Source of the DNA: an uncultured Blautia sp.
GTDB lineage: Bacteria; Bacillota; Clostridia; Lachnospirales; Lachnospiraceae
Length of the DNA: 48,882 nt
Direction: 5' to 3'
Assembly: GCA_958367245.1 (NCBI GenBank)
Contig: CATXEA010000024.1
Span: 1-48,882, forward strand
The translations under genes were made by a program, and so were the position numbers. Each line of letters begins with the position of its first letter. Within the stretch, counting starts at the first letter, position 1. Of the stretch, positions 1 through 7,537 are shown in pieces. The notes under the pieces are model-generated. The model did no database searches and was not told the DNA's origin. It was given only the letters and a program-made list of their open reading frames with translations.

Positions 1-193
1 CCAGCGTTTCAAAGCCATCCATACCAGGCATCATCACATCCAGCACCACAAGCTGGTATTCCTGCTCTTTTAATTTCTGCAAGCCCTCTTTTCCGGTATT
101 ACAAAAATCAGCTTCTATATGTTCCGCTTGTACGCTGCGTTTAATTAAAGCACACAGTTCTCTGTCATCATCTATAATCAAAATTCTATTCAT
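1..193 (-). CDS. Response regulator, N-terminal part (runs off window)
   Basis: This is the first 64 codons of a CheY-like receiver domain; the rest lies beyond the left edge. The protein opens MNRILIIDDDRE, giving the acidic pocket, and continues to VVLDVMMPGMDG, where the Asp of LDVMMP is the expected phosphorylation site. An output domain cannot be seen. It is transcribed leftwards from a good promoter about 60 bases upstream. The start codon is preceded by a GGAAAGGAA ribosome binding site and overlaps the end of a possible 18-codon upstream ORF. A kinase partner is presumably outside the window. The receiver assignment is certain; the function is not visible. Confidence 0.9.
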   Translation of the reverse strand, partial: MNRILIIDDDRELCALIKRSVQAEHIEADFCNTGKEGLQKLKEQEYQLVVLDVMMPGMDGFETL

Positions 194-242
194 GGCGCAG
201 TTCCTTTCCTTCTTTTATATAGTCCACATTTCGTACCTCCAT
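186..242 (-). other. Possible small upstream ORF overlapping the regulator start
   Basis: An 18-codon reading frame begins with ATG at 242 and ends with TAG at 186-188, so its last codons overlap the ATG of the response regulator. A GTG at its codon 6 sits 8 bases after a GGAGG and could be the real start. The frame is rich in charged residues (ending KEGKELRHE). It could provide translational coupling to the regulator, or be chance. Only the sequence layout supports it. Confidence 0.25.
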
Positions 243-249
243 AGGGTAT

Positions 250-278
250 ATTATAGTTCTCTTACTTAAACAATACAA
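250..278 (-). promoter_or_regulatory. Promoter of the left-edge response regulator
   Basis: On the minus strand there is TTGTAT at 273-278, a 17-base spacer, and TATAAT at 250-255. This is a near-consensus sigma-A promoter whose start point would lie at about 243, directly before the possible small ORF. Confidence 0.7.
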
Positions 279-358
279 GGTGAGAAAATGCACCAAACAT
301 CAACGTCTCTCCTGTTTTCTGACAATCAGGACAGAAAAATGTGGGACACACTATATGT

Positions 359-384
359 AAAAAGGGCAGCAAATTCGCTGCCCT
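359..384 (-). terminator. Intrinsic terminator of the lipoprotein gene
   Basis: A 7-bp GGGCAGC/GCTGCCC stem (364-370 with 377-383) has a 6-base loop and is followed on the minus strand by a five-T run (359-363). It lies just after the stop codon of the 503-residue lipoprotein. Confidence 0.85.
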
Positions 385-411
385 CTCCATGCTTTAGATT
401 CTTTTTACTTT

Positions 412-1923
412 TTATAACACTTTTTTCGATTCAAACATAACACCGTCAAACAGAAGTTTTGCCAGTTCTTCGTTTCCTTCAGTGGTATAATCTCCTTCCA
501 ACACATTTTCACTTACCGTACATTGGAGATAATACTCATCCTTCAGCGGAAACCACAGGGTAATCTGACGATTTTTGTCTGTACCGTCATAAGAAAAATC
601 CATATTCAGGCAGGTGATTTCTTTAGTTCCTGTCTTGATTTTTACCGGTTCATTACAAATCATACTCTTGTATCCATAGTCTTCTGCATTTTCTTCCTGT
701 GAAAGGAACGCTTCTATGCAATCCTGTTCTGTATAATATTCATCAAATCTCTGAAAATTATATGCAACAGATACAAGGGATGCATCTGTATCGGAGGCAT
801 CTTTTGTGTAGGTAAGATAATTCTTATCCATATATCCTTCACTATAGCCCTCCGGCGTTTTAATGCTTACTTCTACAGTTCCGTCATAGTCTTCCAGAAT
901 GTACGCACCATCTGCTGTTTGTTTGGGCATTTCCAGCTCAAAGGGTTCGTCCTCCGTTTCCGTATCCTGCGGCTCTTCTGTCGGTGTGATTTCTGCATCT
1001 TCTATTTCAGCCTCTGGTTCGCTTTCCTCCTTTGAAACCTCTCCGTCTGTTTCTTCCCCTTCTATTTCGGAAAGTATATCTGTTCCGGAAATACTCTCTG
1101 CTGCTTTTGCTTCCTCCGGCAACTCAATTTTTTCGATGTTGTCAAAATTGTGGAACTCTATGGTCAGAGCGCAATTATTGATTTCGGCATCCACCGTCTG
1201 TCCGGTTGCTTCAGCCGTCTCCTTTAATGCAGTATCCAGAAGCTTCTGAATACTCTCACCCAGATCCAAAGTAAATCCGGCAGGCAGCTTTTTCTCTTTA
1301 TCAATGGTCAGTTCCACATCCATCTCTAAATCAGAAATACCTGCTTCCTCTAAATCTTCTCTGGATATCTCTTCCATGTCATTCGGTATCCAACTGCTTA
1401 TTTCTTCTCCTGTAAGTTCTGTACGGAAGACATACAGCTCTTTCTCTTTCGTTTTTTTCGTTTCCTCGTCCATTATCAGGCTTTTCAGGATTTCTTCAGA
1501 CACCTTAGTCATATCAGCTTCTTCCTGTGCCTTTTCTACTTCTTCCAGAGACTGTTCTGCATGGGTCCACTGGTCTGCTGCTTTCATATACAGATTCAGT
1601 ATCTTATCCTCTTCAATCCCGTACATTTCCACATCCATAGACATATCCATCATATTAAAATAGACCTCTCCATCAAAGTGAAAAGCAGAAGGATTTTTAA
1701 TCATTTCCCAATCTCCGGAAATCCCAAGTTCTACACCCATGGAAACTCCACTTTGACTTACGTCTACTGCCATTTCCATTTCCATATTTCCTGCAACTGA
1801 TTTGAATTCTTTGGTGTTTTTCACTGTTGCCTGTAAAATCTCTTCCGGTTTTTCCTTCCCGCATCCTGCCAGAGAAGAAATCATAAGAACCCCTGCCATA
1901 AAATATACACAGTGTTTTTTCAT
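412..1923 (-). CDS. Large lipoprotein, DUF6612-like
   Basis: This 503-residue protein is exported and lipid-anchored. A basic start (MKKH) and hydrophobic stretch lead to the lipobox LAGC with the lipidated Cys at residue 21. An N-terminal half with alternating strands (about 30-270) resembles the DUF6612 lipoprotein family. A very acidic Glu/Asp/Thr-rich linker follows (about 275-330), then a second beta-rich domain (about 335-500). The ATG at 1923 is chosen over an upstream in-frame ATG because GGAGG sits 6 bases before it. It is monocistronic, with its own promoter and terminator. A role in binding a cell-surface ligand is conceivable given the neighbouring transporters, but there is no direct evidence. 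Confidence 0.8.
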   Translation of the reverse strand: MKKHCVYFMAGVLMISSLAGCGKEKPEEILQATVKNTKEFKSVAGNMEMEMAVDVSQSGVSMGVELGISGDWEMIKNPSAFHFDGEVYFNMMDMSMDVEMYGIEEDKILNLYMKAADQWTHAEQSLEEVEKAQEEADMTKVSEEILKSLIMDEETKKTKEKELYVFRTELTGEEISSWIPNDMEEISREDLEEAGISDLEMDVELTIDKEKKLPAGFTLDLGESIQKLLDTALKETAEATGQTVDAEINNCALTIEFHNFDNIEKIELPEEAKAAESISGTDILSEIEGEETDGEVSKEESEPEAEIEDAEITPTEEPQDTETEDEPFELEMPKQTADGAYILEDYDGTVEVSIKTPEGYSEGYMDKNYLTYTKDASDTDASLVSVAYNFQRFDEYYTEQDCIEAFLSQEENAEDYGYKSMICNEPVKIKTGTKEITCLNMDFSYDGTDKNRQITLWFPLKDEYYLQCTVSENVLEGDYTTEGNEELAKLLFDGVMFESKKVL

Positions 1924-1997
1924 AGGCGCCTCCATTTTCCCTTGAAATTGCATAGTTTTTCTGCCATTAACAAGTTTATTTTGTATAATATGCCTAT

Positions 1998-2026
1998 ATA
2001 TTATCCTAACTGCAACGTGAAGTCAA
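1998..2026 (-). promoter_or_regulatory. Promoter of the lipoprotein gene
   Basis: TTGACT (2021-2026), a 17-base spacer and TAATAT (1998-2003) on the minus strand. The promoter makes the lipoprotein a separate unit from the module A transporter genes that end at 2073. Confidence 0.75.
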
Positions 2027-2072
2027 ATAAATTTTTAGCAGAATCAAATATTTAACATTTTCATCAGCGTAT

Positions 2073-2711
2073 TTAATTATTTTCTGTTTTTTGAAGTGTA
2101 CCTCGTTTTAGGTGAAATATAACGTCCGCCCGTTTTGCAATTTCCTGTGAATGAGTAACAATAATTGCACATTTATTCATCTGATACACACTGTCTTCCA
2201 GTATTTGCATAATCGACATTGCAGTATCTTCGTCAAGATTTCCCGTAGGTTCGTCTGCCAATATGACAGGGGCTTCACTGGCTAAGGCTCTTGCTATCGC
2301 CACACGCTGCTGTTGTCCGCCAGAAAGCTGTAACACATTTCGCTTCATTTCTTCCTTTGTTAAGCCCATTTTTTCCAAAATCGGTTCAGGTGACAATTTA
2401 CCTGTCAGCTTCACATTTTCCAATGGGGTCATATAATCAATCAGATTATATGCTTGAAAAATAAAGGACACATGATTACGGCGATGATTCGCTAACCCTT
2501 TTTCCATAATATCTTTTCCATCAAACAATATCTTGCCTTTTGTGGCGCTATCCAGTCCGCCCAGCAAAGAAAGCAATGTTGTTTTGCCACAGCCCGACTG
2601 TCCTAAAATTGCATATATTTTGCCCAGTTCCATTTCCGCGCTGATATTATTAAATACATTCTTCTTCCTGTCATAGCTATAACTCAAATTTGAAAATGAT
2701 AATATACTCAT
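2073..2711 (-). CDS. ABC transporter ATP-binding protein (module A)
   Basis: A 212-residue ATPase of the MacB/LolD type that energises FtsX-like permeases. The Walker A motif GQSGCGKT is at residues 37-44, the Q-loop Gln is at about 86, the signature LSGGQ is at 129-133, Walker B ends in ADEPTGNLD with D153-E154, and the switch His is in IVTHSQE. All catalytic residues are present. It is the last gene of the operon kinase - permease - permease - ATPase, with only 10 bases between it and the upstream permease. Such ATPases work with two permease half-transporters, which is exactly what stands upstream. The substrate is not deducible; the adjacent two-component system suggests an antimicrobial peptide or envelope stress signal. 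Confidence 0.93.
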   Translation of the reverse strand: MSILSFSNLSYSYDRKKNVFNNISAEMELGKIYAILGQSGCGKTTLLSLLGGLDSATKGKILFDGKDIMEKGLANHRRNHVSFIFQAYNLIDYMTPLENVKLTGKLSPEPILEKMGLTKEEMKRNVLQLSGGQQQRVAIARALASEAPVILADEPTGNLDEDTAMSIMQILEDSVYQMNKCAIIVTHSQEIAKRADVIFHLKRGTLQKTENN

Positions 2712-2721
2712 AATAATCCTC

Positions 2722-4017
2722 CTAGTCCATTTTGGATAAAATATCTTTCGGTTTTAATCGAATAACTGTGTAAGAAGCGACAATCACTGAAAAACATACT
2801 AAAACGAGTCCAATACTATAAACCATCACCATATCTGAAGTTGCAATAGAAACTGTTAAATCAGTTGCACTTTCCCCCGTTTTTTGAATGATATAAGCTC
2901 CAATCTTATCTGCAAAAGTTATTGATAGCCCAGCCGATACAATCATAGATAAGAATGTAATCAGTATATTTTCTGTCAAAAATTGTCCGACAATCTCTGC
3001 TTTACTGCGTCCTACTGCGAGTAAAATACCGATTTCTTTTTTACGCCCCCTTGTCCACAGCACAAGTAATAAAATAACAACAAATACACCAATCAATGTA
3101 ATCACGAATACAGTTGTATCTACCATACTTCCAAAAGAGGATAATGGTGTTGATACTAAGTCAAAATCTTCTGAATTGAGATTAAAAGTAAATGTTTTCC
3201 CTTTTACTTCCGGAAGATTTTTGATTGTTTCCATAAGCTCTTTCGCTTCTTCTGGTGTATGAGTATAAACGTCAAGAAAATCGTACCCCTCGGAATCGTA
3301 AAGCTCACTTAAACTGTTCATATCTATATATCCTAAATTTGCCGGAATGTCGCTCGGTGTAATTGCGGATTTTGACGTTCCCTCTGTACCACTAAAAATC
3401 CCTATAATCTTAAATGTAGTATCTGTAATATCAATATCTGTTTCTGTTATAAATTCAATATTATCACCAACGGAAAGACTATTTTTATCAGCTAATTCTT
3501 TTGAAATTAAAGCAACATAAGAATCATCAGCTTTAATATGACGACCTTCTTCTAATTTGTAAGTTCCATTCAAAAATCTCGTGTCTAAAGAAGAATTTAA
3601 AACTGCCTGATACGGTGTGGCCAATCCCTCTGTAACCATTGCCGGAAAGGGAGAAAAACTTTTCGGTATTCCCCAATATCCTTCTGAACTTTTCGCATTA
3701 TATCCTATCACATTCTCAAGTTTGGAAATTTTATCAACAATTTTTTCTGTAATAAAATCCCCATTATAAGTATATCCGGACGCACCATTTCCAAAGTCCT
3801 CTGCCGAACCGTAATTTGCCTGATTGCCTGTGTCAAGTTCAATCCGAACAGAAGCGCCTACCGTTTCTTTGATTTGTTTCGTCCCTTGCATCACCGCTTT
3901 TTCACTGGAAATTGCAATCAGCGCGGTTGTTGACAGTAATGTAAAAGTCAATAAGAGCAATAAGCTGCGAAGCCGTTGTCTCCAGCAATATTTTATAGCT
4001 CGCTCAAAAAAATTCAT
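2722..4017 (-). CDS. FtsX-like ABC permease (module A, second)
   Basis: This 431-residue integral membrane protein has the MacB/LolC plan: one N-terminal transmembrane helix (about 17-37), a large extracytoplasmic domain (about 40-300) and three C-terminal helices (about 300-325, 345-370, 395-420). The cytoplasmic coupling segment reads IGILLAVGRSKAEIVGQF, typical of FtsX domains. AGGAGG lies 7 bases before the ATG. It is paralogous to the preceding permease (same length, same SKAEIVGQF/DKKEIIGQF element), so the pair probably forms a heterodimer around the ATPase at 2073-2711. The transporter likely acts on envelope-located substrates rather than classical cytoplasmic cargo. Confidence 0.9.
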   Translation of the reverse strand: MNFFERAIKYCWRQRLRSLLLLLTFTLLSTTALIAISSEKAVMQGTKQIKETVGASVRIELDTGNQANYGSAEDFGNGASGYTYNGDFITEKIVDKISKLENVIGYNAKSSEGYWGIPKSFSPFPAMVTEGLATPYQAVLNSSLDTRFLNGTYKLEEGRHIKADDSYVALISKELADKNSLSVGDNIEFITETDIDITDTTFKIIGIFSGTEGTSKSAITPSDIPANLGYIDMNSLSELYDSEGYDFLDVYTHTPEEAKELMETIKNLPEVKGKTFTFNLNSEDFDLVSTPLSSFGSMVDTTVFVITLIGVFVVILLLVLWTRGRKKEIGILLAVGRSKAEIVGQFLTENILITFLSMIVSAGLSITFADKIGAYIIQKTGESATDLTVSIATSDMVMVYSIGLVLVCFSVIVASYTVIRLKPKDILSKMD

Positions 4018-4027
4018 ATGAATCCTC

Positions 4028-5332
4028 CTAACTCATTTTTGTTAATATTTCTTTTGGTTTCAATGAAAACACCGCTGCACTTGAAACAATAACCGTTAAT
4101 GTTGTTGTGCATATTTCAATCATCAATAAGGATACGGCTTTCAAATATTCTAAATGTAAATAATTATGTTGCTTTACTGATTCCATATTTGACGCTGTGT
4201 GAATAATAGAATCAAACAGGAAATCGTTTAATGCAGCAGATATGGGGATAAAAAGAATTACTGCCAATATAAATCCTGTAAATAGCAAAATAAGTGTCTC
4301 CAAAACAAATTGACCGATAATTTCTTTTTTATCATTTCCTATGGAAAGTAGAATACCTGCTTCTTTTATTCGTCCCCTTATCCGTAAGGTCATAATCAGT
4401 GTCAATATCACAATACCTAAAACAGAAACAATCCCAATAAGGCAAGACACTATTTTTTGTATGCTTTCAAGTTGCTCTGCTATTTTAGAAAACTTAAAAT
4501 CATTTTTTTCTATAATATGGTTTTCCCAATCAATAGAAGCTATTTTTCCTGCTTTTTGTGTTATTTCATCAAGCAATAAAGGGTCTGATATAAAGAATGA
4601 CACTTCGCCGTTATATATTTTTTGTTTACCTGAATCAAAAAGCAACTGGCTGTCAGAGAACATGATATTTTCTGTCTTTTTTGATGTTGGATTTAAACCG
4701 CTGTCTGTATTATTTTTAATTTCATAAATACCTTTTATTTCTACTGTTGCAAAAGAAGAGTTTTCATTTCCGGGTTCTGCATGAGTTAGCGAAATCGTAT
4801 CTTCAACAGATAATTGATTTGCCTGTGCCAATTCCCTACTGATTAAAATTTTATTTTTATCTTTGGGTGTAATGTGATTTCCCTCTATCAATCGGTATTC
4901 TTCATTAAAAAAAGCCTTACTCAAGCTGGAATCACGCACAGCTTTGATTTGTCCCATATTACTATCTTCACTATGTCCCACTCCTGCAATAAATGAAATA
5001 TCCTTTCCTTTTACATAACCACTTTGCTCGGTATTATATGTTTTCAGTTCATTCCCGATAATATCTAATATCTTTTGGATAGAAGCTTCGCTAATCGTCG
5101 GAACTCCTTTACTGAAAACTTGTCCGTTTTCTGCCGTGAACTGCTCATATGGTCTAATATCAAAAGAAGCCCCTATGGTAGAACGCAAGTCTTTCGATAT
5201 TTGAGAAATCCCCCGAAGAACAGAACTTCCCATCAGCAACGAAAATGAAATAAGGAAAAATACGATACACAGGATAAAGTTCTTTCCTTTTTTGCGAGTT
5301 AGATATAAGAAAACCCGCTTGCTTATGTGCAT
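4028..5332 (-). CDS. FtsX-like ABC permease (module A, first)
   Basis: A 434-residue permease with one N-terminal helix (about 18-38), an extracytoplasmic domain to about residue 290, and three C-terminal helices. The conserved FtsX coupling segment is GILLSIGNDKKEIIGQF. It is the first transporter gene after the kinase. The 72-base gap upstream holds a tandem operator, a promoter and a hairpin whose 3' arm contains the Shine-Dalgarno sequence AAAGGA, 12 bases before the ATG. This suggests the transporter genes are switched on from an internal, regulator-controlled start rather than only by read-through from the kinase gene. Confidence 0.9.
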   Translation of the reverse strand: MHISKRVFLYLTRKKGKNFILCIVFFLISFSLLMGSSVLRGISQISKDLRSTIGASFDIRPYEQFTAENGQVFSKGVPTISEASIQKILDIIGNELKTYNTEQSGYVKGKDISFIAGVGHSEDSNMGQIKAVRDSSLSKAFFNEEYRLIEGNHITPKDKNKILISRELAQANQLSVEDTISLTHAEPGNENSSFATVEIKGIYEIKNNTDSGLNPTSKKTENIMFSDSQLLFDSGKQKIYNGEVSFFISDPLLLDEITQKAGKIASIDWENHIIEKNDFKFSKIAEQLESIQKIVSCLIGIVSVLGIVILTLIMTLRIRGRIKEAGILLSIGNDKKEIIGQFVLETLILLFTGFILAVILFIPISAALNDFLFDSIIHTASNMESVKQHNYLHLEYLKAVSLLMIEICTTTLTVIVSSAAVFSLKPKEILTKMS

Positions 5333-5382
5333 AAAAACACCGTCCTTTCTTTTTGATCAGTTACATCATAAAGCAGGACGGT
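5333..5382 (-). terminator. Intra-operon hairpin with T-run, overlapping the permease ribosome binding site
   Basis: ACCGTCCT (minus strand, 5375-5382) pairs with AGGACGGT (5339-5346), an 8-bp stem with a 28-base loop, followed by TTTTT at 5333-5337 just before the permease ATG. The 3' arm is also the ribosome binding site. The structure could terminate read-through from the kinase gene and hide the binding site. A transcript from the internal promoter would start inside the loop, lack the 5' arm and escape both effects. Confidence 0.6.
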
Positions 5383-5419
5383 TTAGATTTGATTTAATTC
5401 CTATTTAGTTTTGATTTAG
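5365..5419 (-). promoter_or_regulatory. Tandem 11-bp operator and internal promoter of the module A transporter
   Basis: The pentamer (C/T)TAAA recurs four times on the minus strand, at 5415-5419, 5404-5408, 5393-5397 and 5382-5386, exactly 11 bases apart. The last unit sits in an element TCAAATCTAAA (5382-5392) that also occurs before the response regulator gene. The candidate promoter is ATCAAA (5388-5393), 17 bases, TATGAT (5365-5370). One-turn direct repeats are typical of OmpR/PhoB-type regulators. The first two units lie within the last kinase codons and its stop. Confidence 0.65.
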
Positions 5420-6784
5420 TTTTTGAGAATTTATTGTGATTGTAAAGCAAACACTGTTTTCCTCATTTTTAATCTGATATGGCAAATGGTGTTGTACTAA
5501 AATATTTTTCACAAAGTAAAGCCCCAGTCCACTGCCACCGGTTAATTTATTATGTGATTTCTCCACCCGATAAAAGGGGGTAAATATTTTATCCAGGTCA
5601 TGGTCGGGAATGGTAATACCCTCATTTTTGATCACCAGTTCTTTTGCCGAAAGTGCAACATATACATTTGAGTTTGCAGGAGAATGACGAACAGCATTAC
5701 TTACAATATTATGCAATGCCTTTTCAAAAAGAGACTGATTTCCCATAATTTGAATTTCTTCTGTTATTTGCTGATGTATGGTTATATTTTTTTCCTCTGC
5801 AAGAGGATATAAATGTTCACAAGTATGCTTCAAAATATCTGTTACAGAGATAGGTTTCATATCGTCTATAACTTTTAATTCCAGCTTTGAAACAGACAAA
5901 ATTTCTTTCACAAGACTTTCCATATTTTCAATTTCATGTAATGTTTCCGGCAAAATCTTTTTCGTATCTTTATAACGTCCTATTTCCATAATCATACTTT
6001 CGACCTGCCCCTTGATAATCGTTAAAGGCGTTTTCAATTCGTGAGAAGCAGCAGCAAAAAAATATTGCTGTTGTTTGTTCAAATTTTCGATATGCTTCAT
6101 ATCTTCCTTTAACTGTTTATTTGCAGATTCAAGTTCATTCATAGTATCAGACAATTCTTTTGACATGGTATTTAAACTATTTGCAAGTATTCCAATTTCA
6201 TCCGTACGCTTCACATTACATTCCCATGTCATATCCAATTTTGCCATACGTTTTGAAACCTCACTGATTTCAACAACAGGCTTCGCAATTAAACGGCTGC
6301 AAATCCATGCTCCCAAAAATGAAACCACGAAAATAATGATTAAGAGAAATGGCAGTAATTTTAATAGTGCAATTATCAGCTCGTACTTTGAGGAAACAGG
6401 AGCAATGACATTGAGGATATATGTTTCCACTCTATCAGAAAATTGAATTTCCTGGGCAAAAGATAACATTTCTGTTTTACTTGACGAAGTTTCAGAAGAG
6501 CTCCCATACTGGTACTTTTGCCCGTCAACCTGAAATACAATCGTCGCCTGATTATCCGAACAAAATGTTTCCAATATATCTTTTGAATTTTCAAATTTTG
6601 TTTTAGAAAGTTCTTTGGTCAATTCTTCAATTTCTGCATTGATATGCTGTGATGATACAGCCGCATAACTTTTAGGCAGGAAAAACAGGATACTTCCATA
6701 AATAAGAAAGCTACATAAAATCAGAGAACCTGCAATCCATAAAAAAACTTTTGCACTTAAACTGTTTCTAATCTTCGCTTTCAA
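5405..6784 (-). CDS. Sensor histidine kinase (module A)
   Basis: A 459-residue membrane kinase. Helix 1 (about 13-36) and helix 2 (about 138-160) flank a 100-residue extracellular sensor. HAMP (about 160-212), a coiled segment (212-240), the H-box FFAAASHELKTP with phospho-His at 248, the N-box NIVSNAVRHS (N363), and the GSGLGL G-box follow. It overlaps the response regulator gene by 17 bases, a normal arrangement for a coupled pair. Its regulator gene carries an in-frame amber codon, so the kinase may be without its partner. The output would be control of the downstream FtsX transporter. Sensing of an antimicrobial compound is inferred from context only. Confidence 0.92.
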   Translation of the reverse strand: MKAKIRNSLSAKVFLWIAGSLILCSFLIYGSILFFLPKSYAAVSSQHINAEIEELTKELSKTKFENSKDILETFCSDNQATIVFQVDGQKYQYGSSSETSSSKTEMLSFAQEIQFSDRVETYILNVIAPVSSKYELIIALLKLLPFLLIIIFVVSFLGAWICSRLIAKPVVEISEVSKRMAKLDMTWECNVKRTDEIGILANSLNTMSKELSDTMNELESANKQLKEDMKHIENLNKQQQYFFAAASHELKTPLTIIKGQVESMIMEIGRYKDTKKILPETLHEIENMESLVKEILSVSKLELKVIDDMKPISVTDILKHTCEHLYPLAEEKNITIHQQITEEIQIMGNQSLFEKALHNIVSNAVRHSPANSNVYVALSAKELVIKNEGITIPDHDLDKIFTPFYRVEKSHNKLTGGSGLGLYFVKNILVQHHLPYQIKNEENSVCFTITINSQKLNQN

Positions 6785-7439
6785 ATTTATATCCCACTCC
6801 TCGTATTGTATGAATGCATTCTGTATTTAATTTGCGTCTCAAATTCATAATATGTATATTTACTGCTTTCTCATCCCCTGTAAAATCATATCCCCACACC
6901 TGCTGTATAAGAATATCTCTTGTAAGGACTTGGTTTTTATGATTTAAAAAAGTCTGTAAGAGGTCAAATTCAAGTTGTGTCAAATTTACAGGAATGCTGT
7001 TTTTATATACCACATGACTGTCTGCATTGAGTTCTATCCCTTGAGCTGACAGTATTCTGGGTTTTTCCGATTTTTCCTTAACTCGTCTGAGTACAGCTTC
7101 AATTCTCATTAAAACAAGTTTCAGGGAAAATGGCTTTGTAATATAATCATCAGCCTGTAATTCAAACGCTCGTATCTGTGCTTCTTCTTCGTCCATAGCC
7201 GTAAGCATAATAATCGGAATTTTGGACTCTTTACGAACTAATTCACATACGGCATATCCATCAATTTTAGGCATCATGATATCTAACAAAATAAGAGAAA
7301 AGGACTGTGTATGAAAAAGCGAAAGCCCCTCTAAACCATCACCCGCTAATGTAACTTCATATCCTGCGTCAATTAACAATTCATATAAAACAGATTGAAT
7401 CGCTTTTTCATCTTCAATAATCTAAATATGTTCTTTCAT
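6768..7439 (-). pseudogene. OmpR-family response regulator with amber stop at codon 6 (module A)
   Basis: The frame opening at ATG 7439, with a GAGGTG ribosome binding site, reads MKEHI, then TAG (7422-7424), then IIEDEKAIQ and a full OmpR/PhoB regulator. D10/E11 would form the acidic pocket, D53 in LLDIMMP is the phospho-acceptor, T80 and the ITKPF Lys are present, and a winged-helix domain ends GVGYKFESED. The stop stands where Leu is usual (HILIIEDE), so one T-to-A change explains it. Without it the protein is 223 residues. The only restart seen is a TTG at 7379 with no binding site, which would drop the acidic pocket. It is a pseudogene, a suppressed or restarted gene, or a sequencing error. 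Confidence 0.8.
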
Positions 7440-7472
7440 GTAAACATCACCTCGTAATTTATGATTAAAGCG

Positions 7473-7501
7473 ATTCTATCACAGAATTATTTAGATTTGA
7501 A
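7473..7501 (-). promoter_or_regulatory. Promoter and operator of the module A regulator-kinase genes
   Basis: TTCAAA (7496-7501), 17 bases, TAGAAT (7473-7478) on the minus strand. The -35 region is embedded in TCAAATCTAAA (7490-7500), identical to the element before the module A permease and at the same distance from its -10, so both were probably controlled by the same regulator. Confidence 0.65.
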
Positions 7502-7537
7502 TATGAATTTTACGAATTACCTTTGCAAGACCGCCCT

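Noticed and set aside
899..1800. Serine-rich plus-strand frames opposite the lipoprotein gene
   Set aside because: Antisense shadows of the Glu/Asp-rich coding sequence (GAA/GAG reversed gives TTC/CTC and Ser codons); no start signals.
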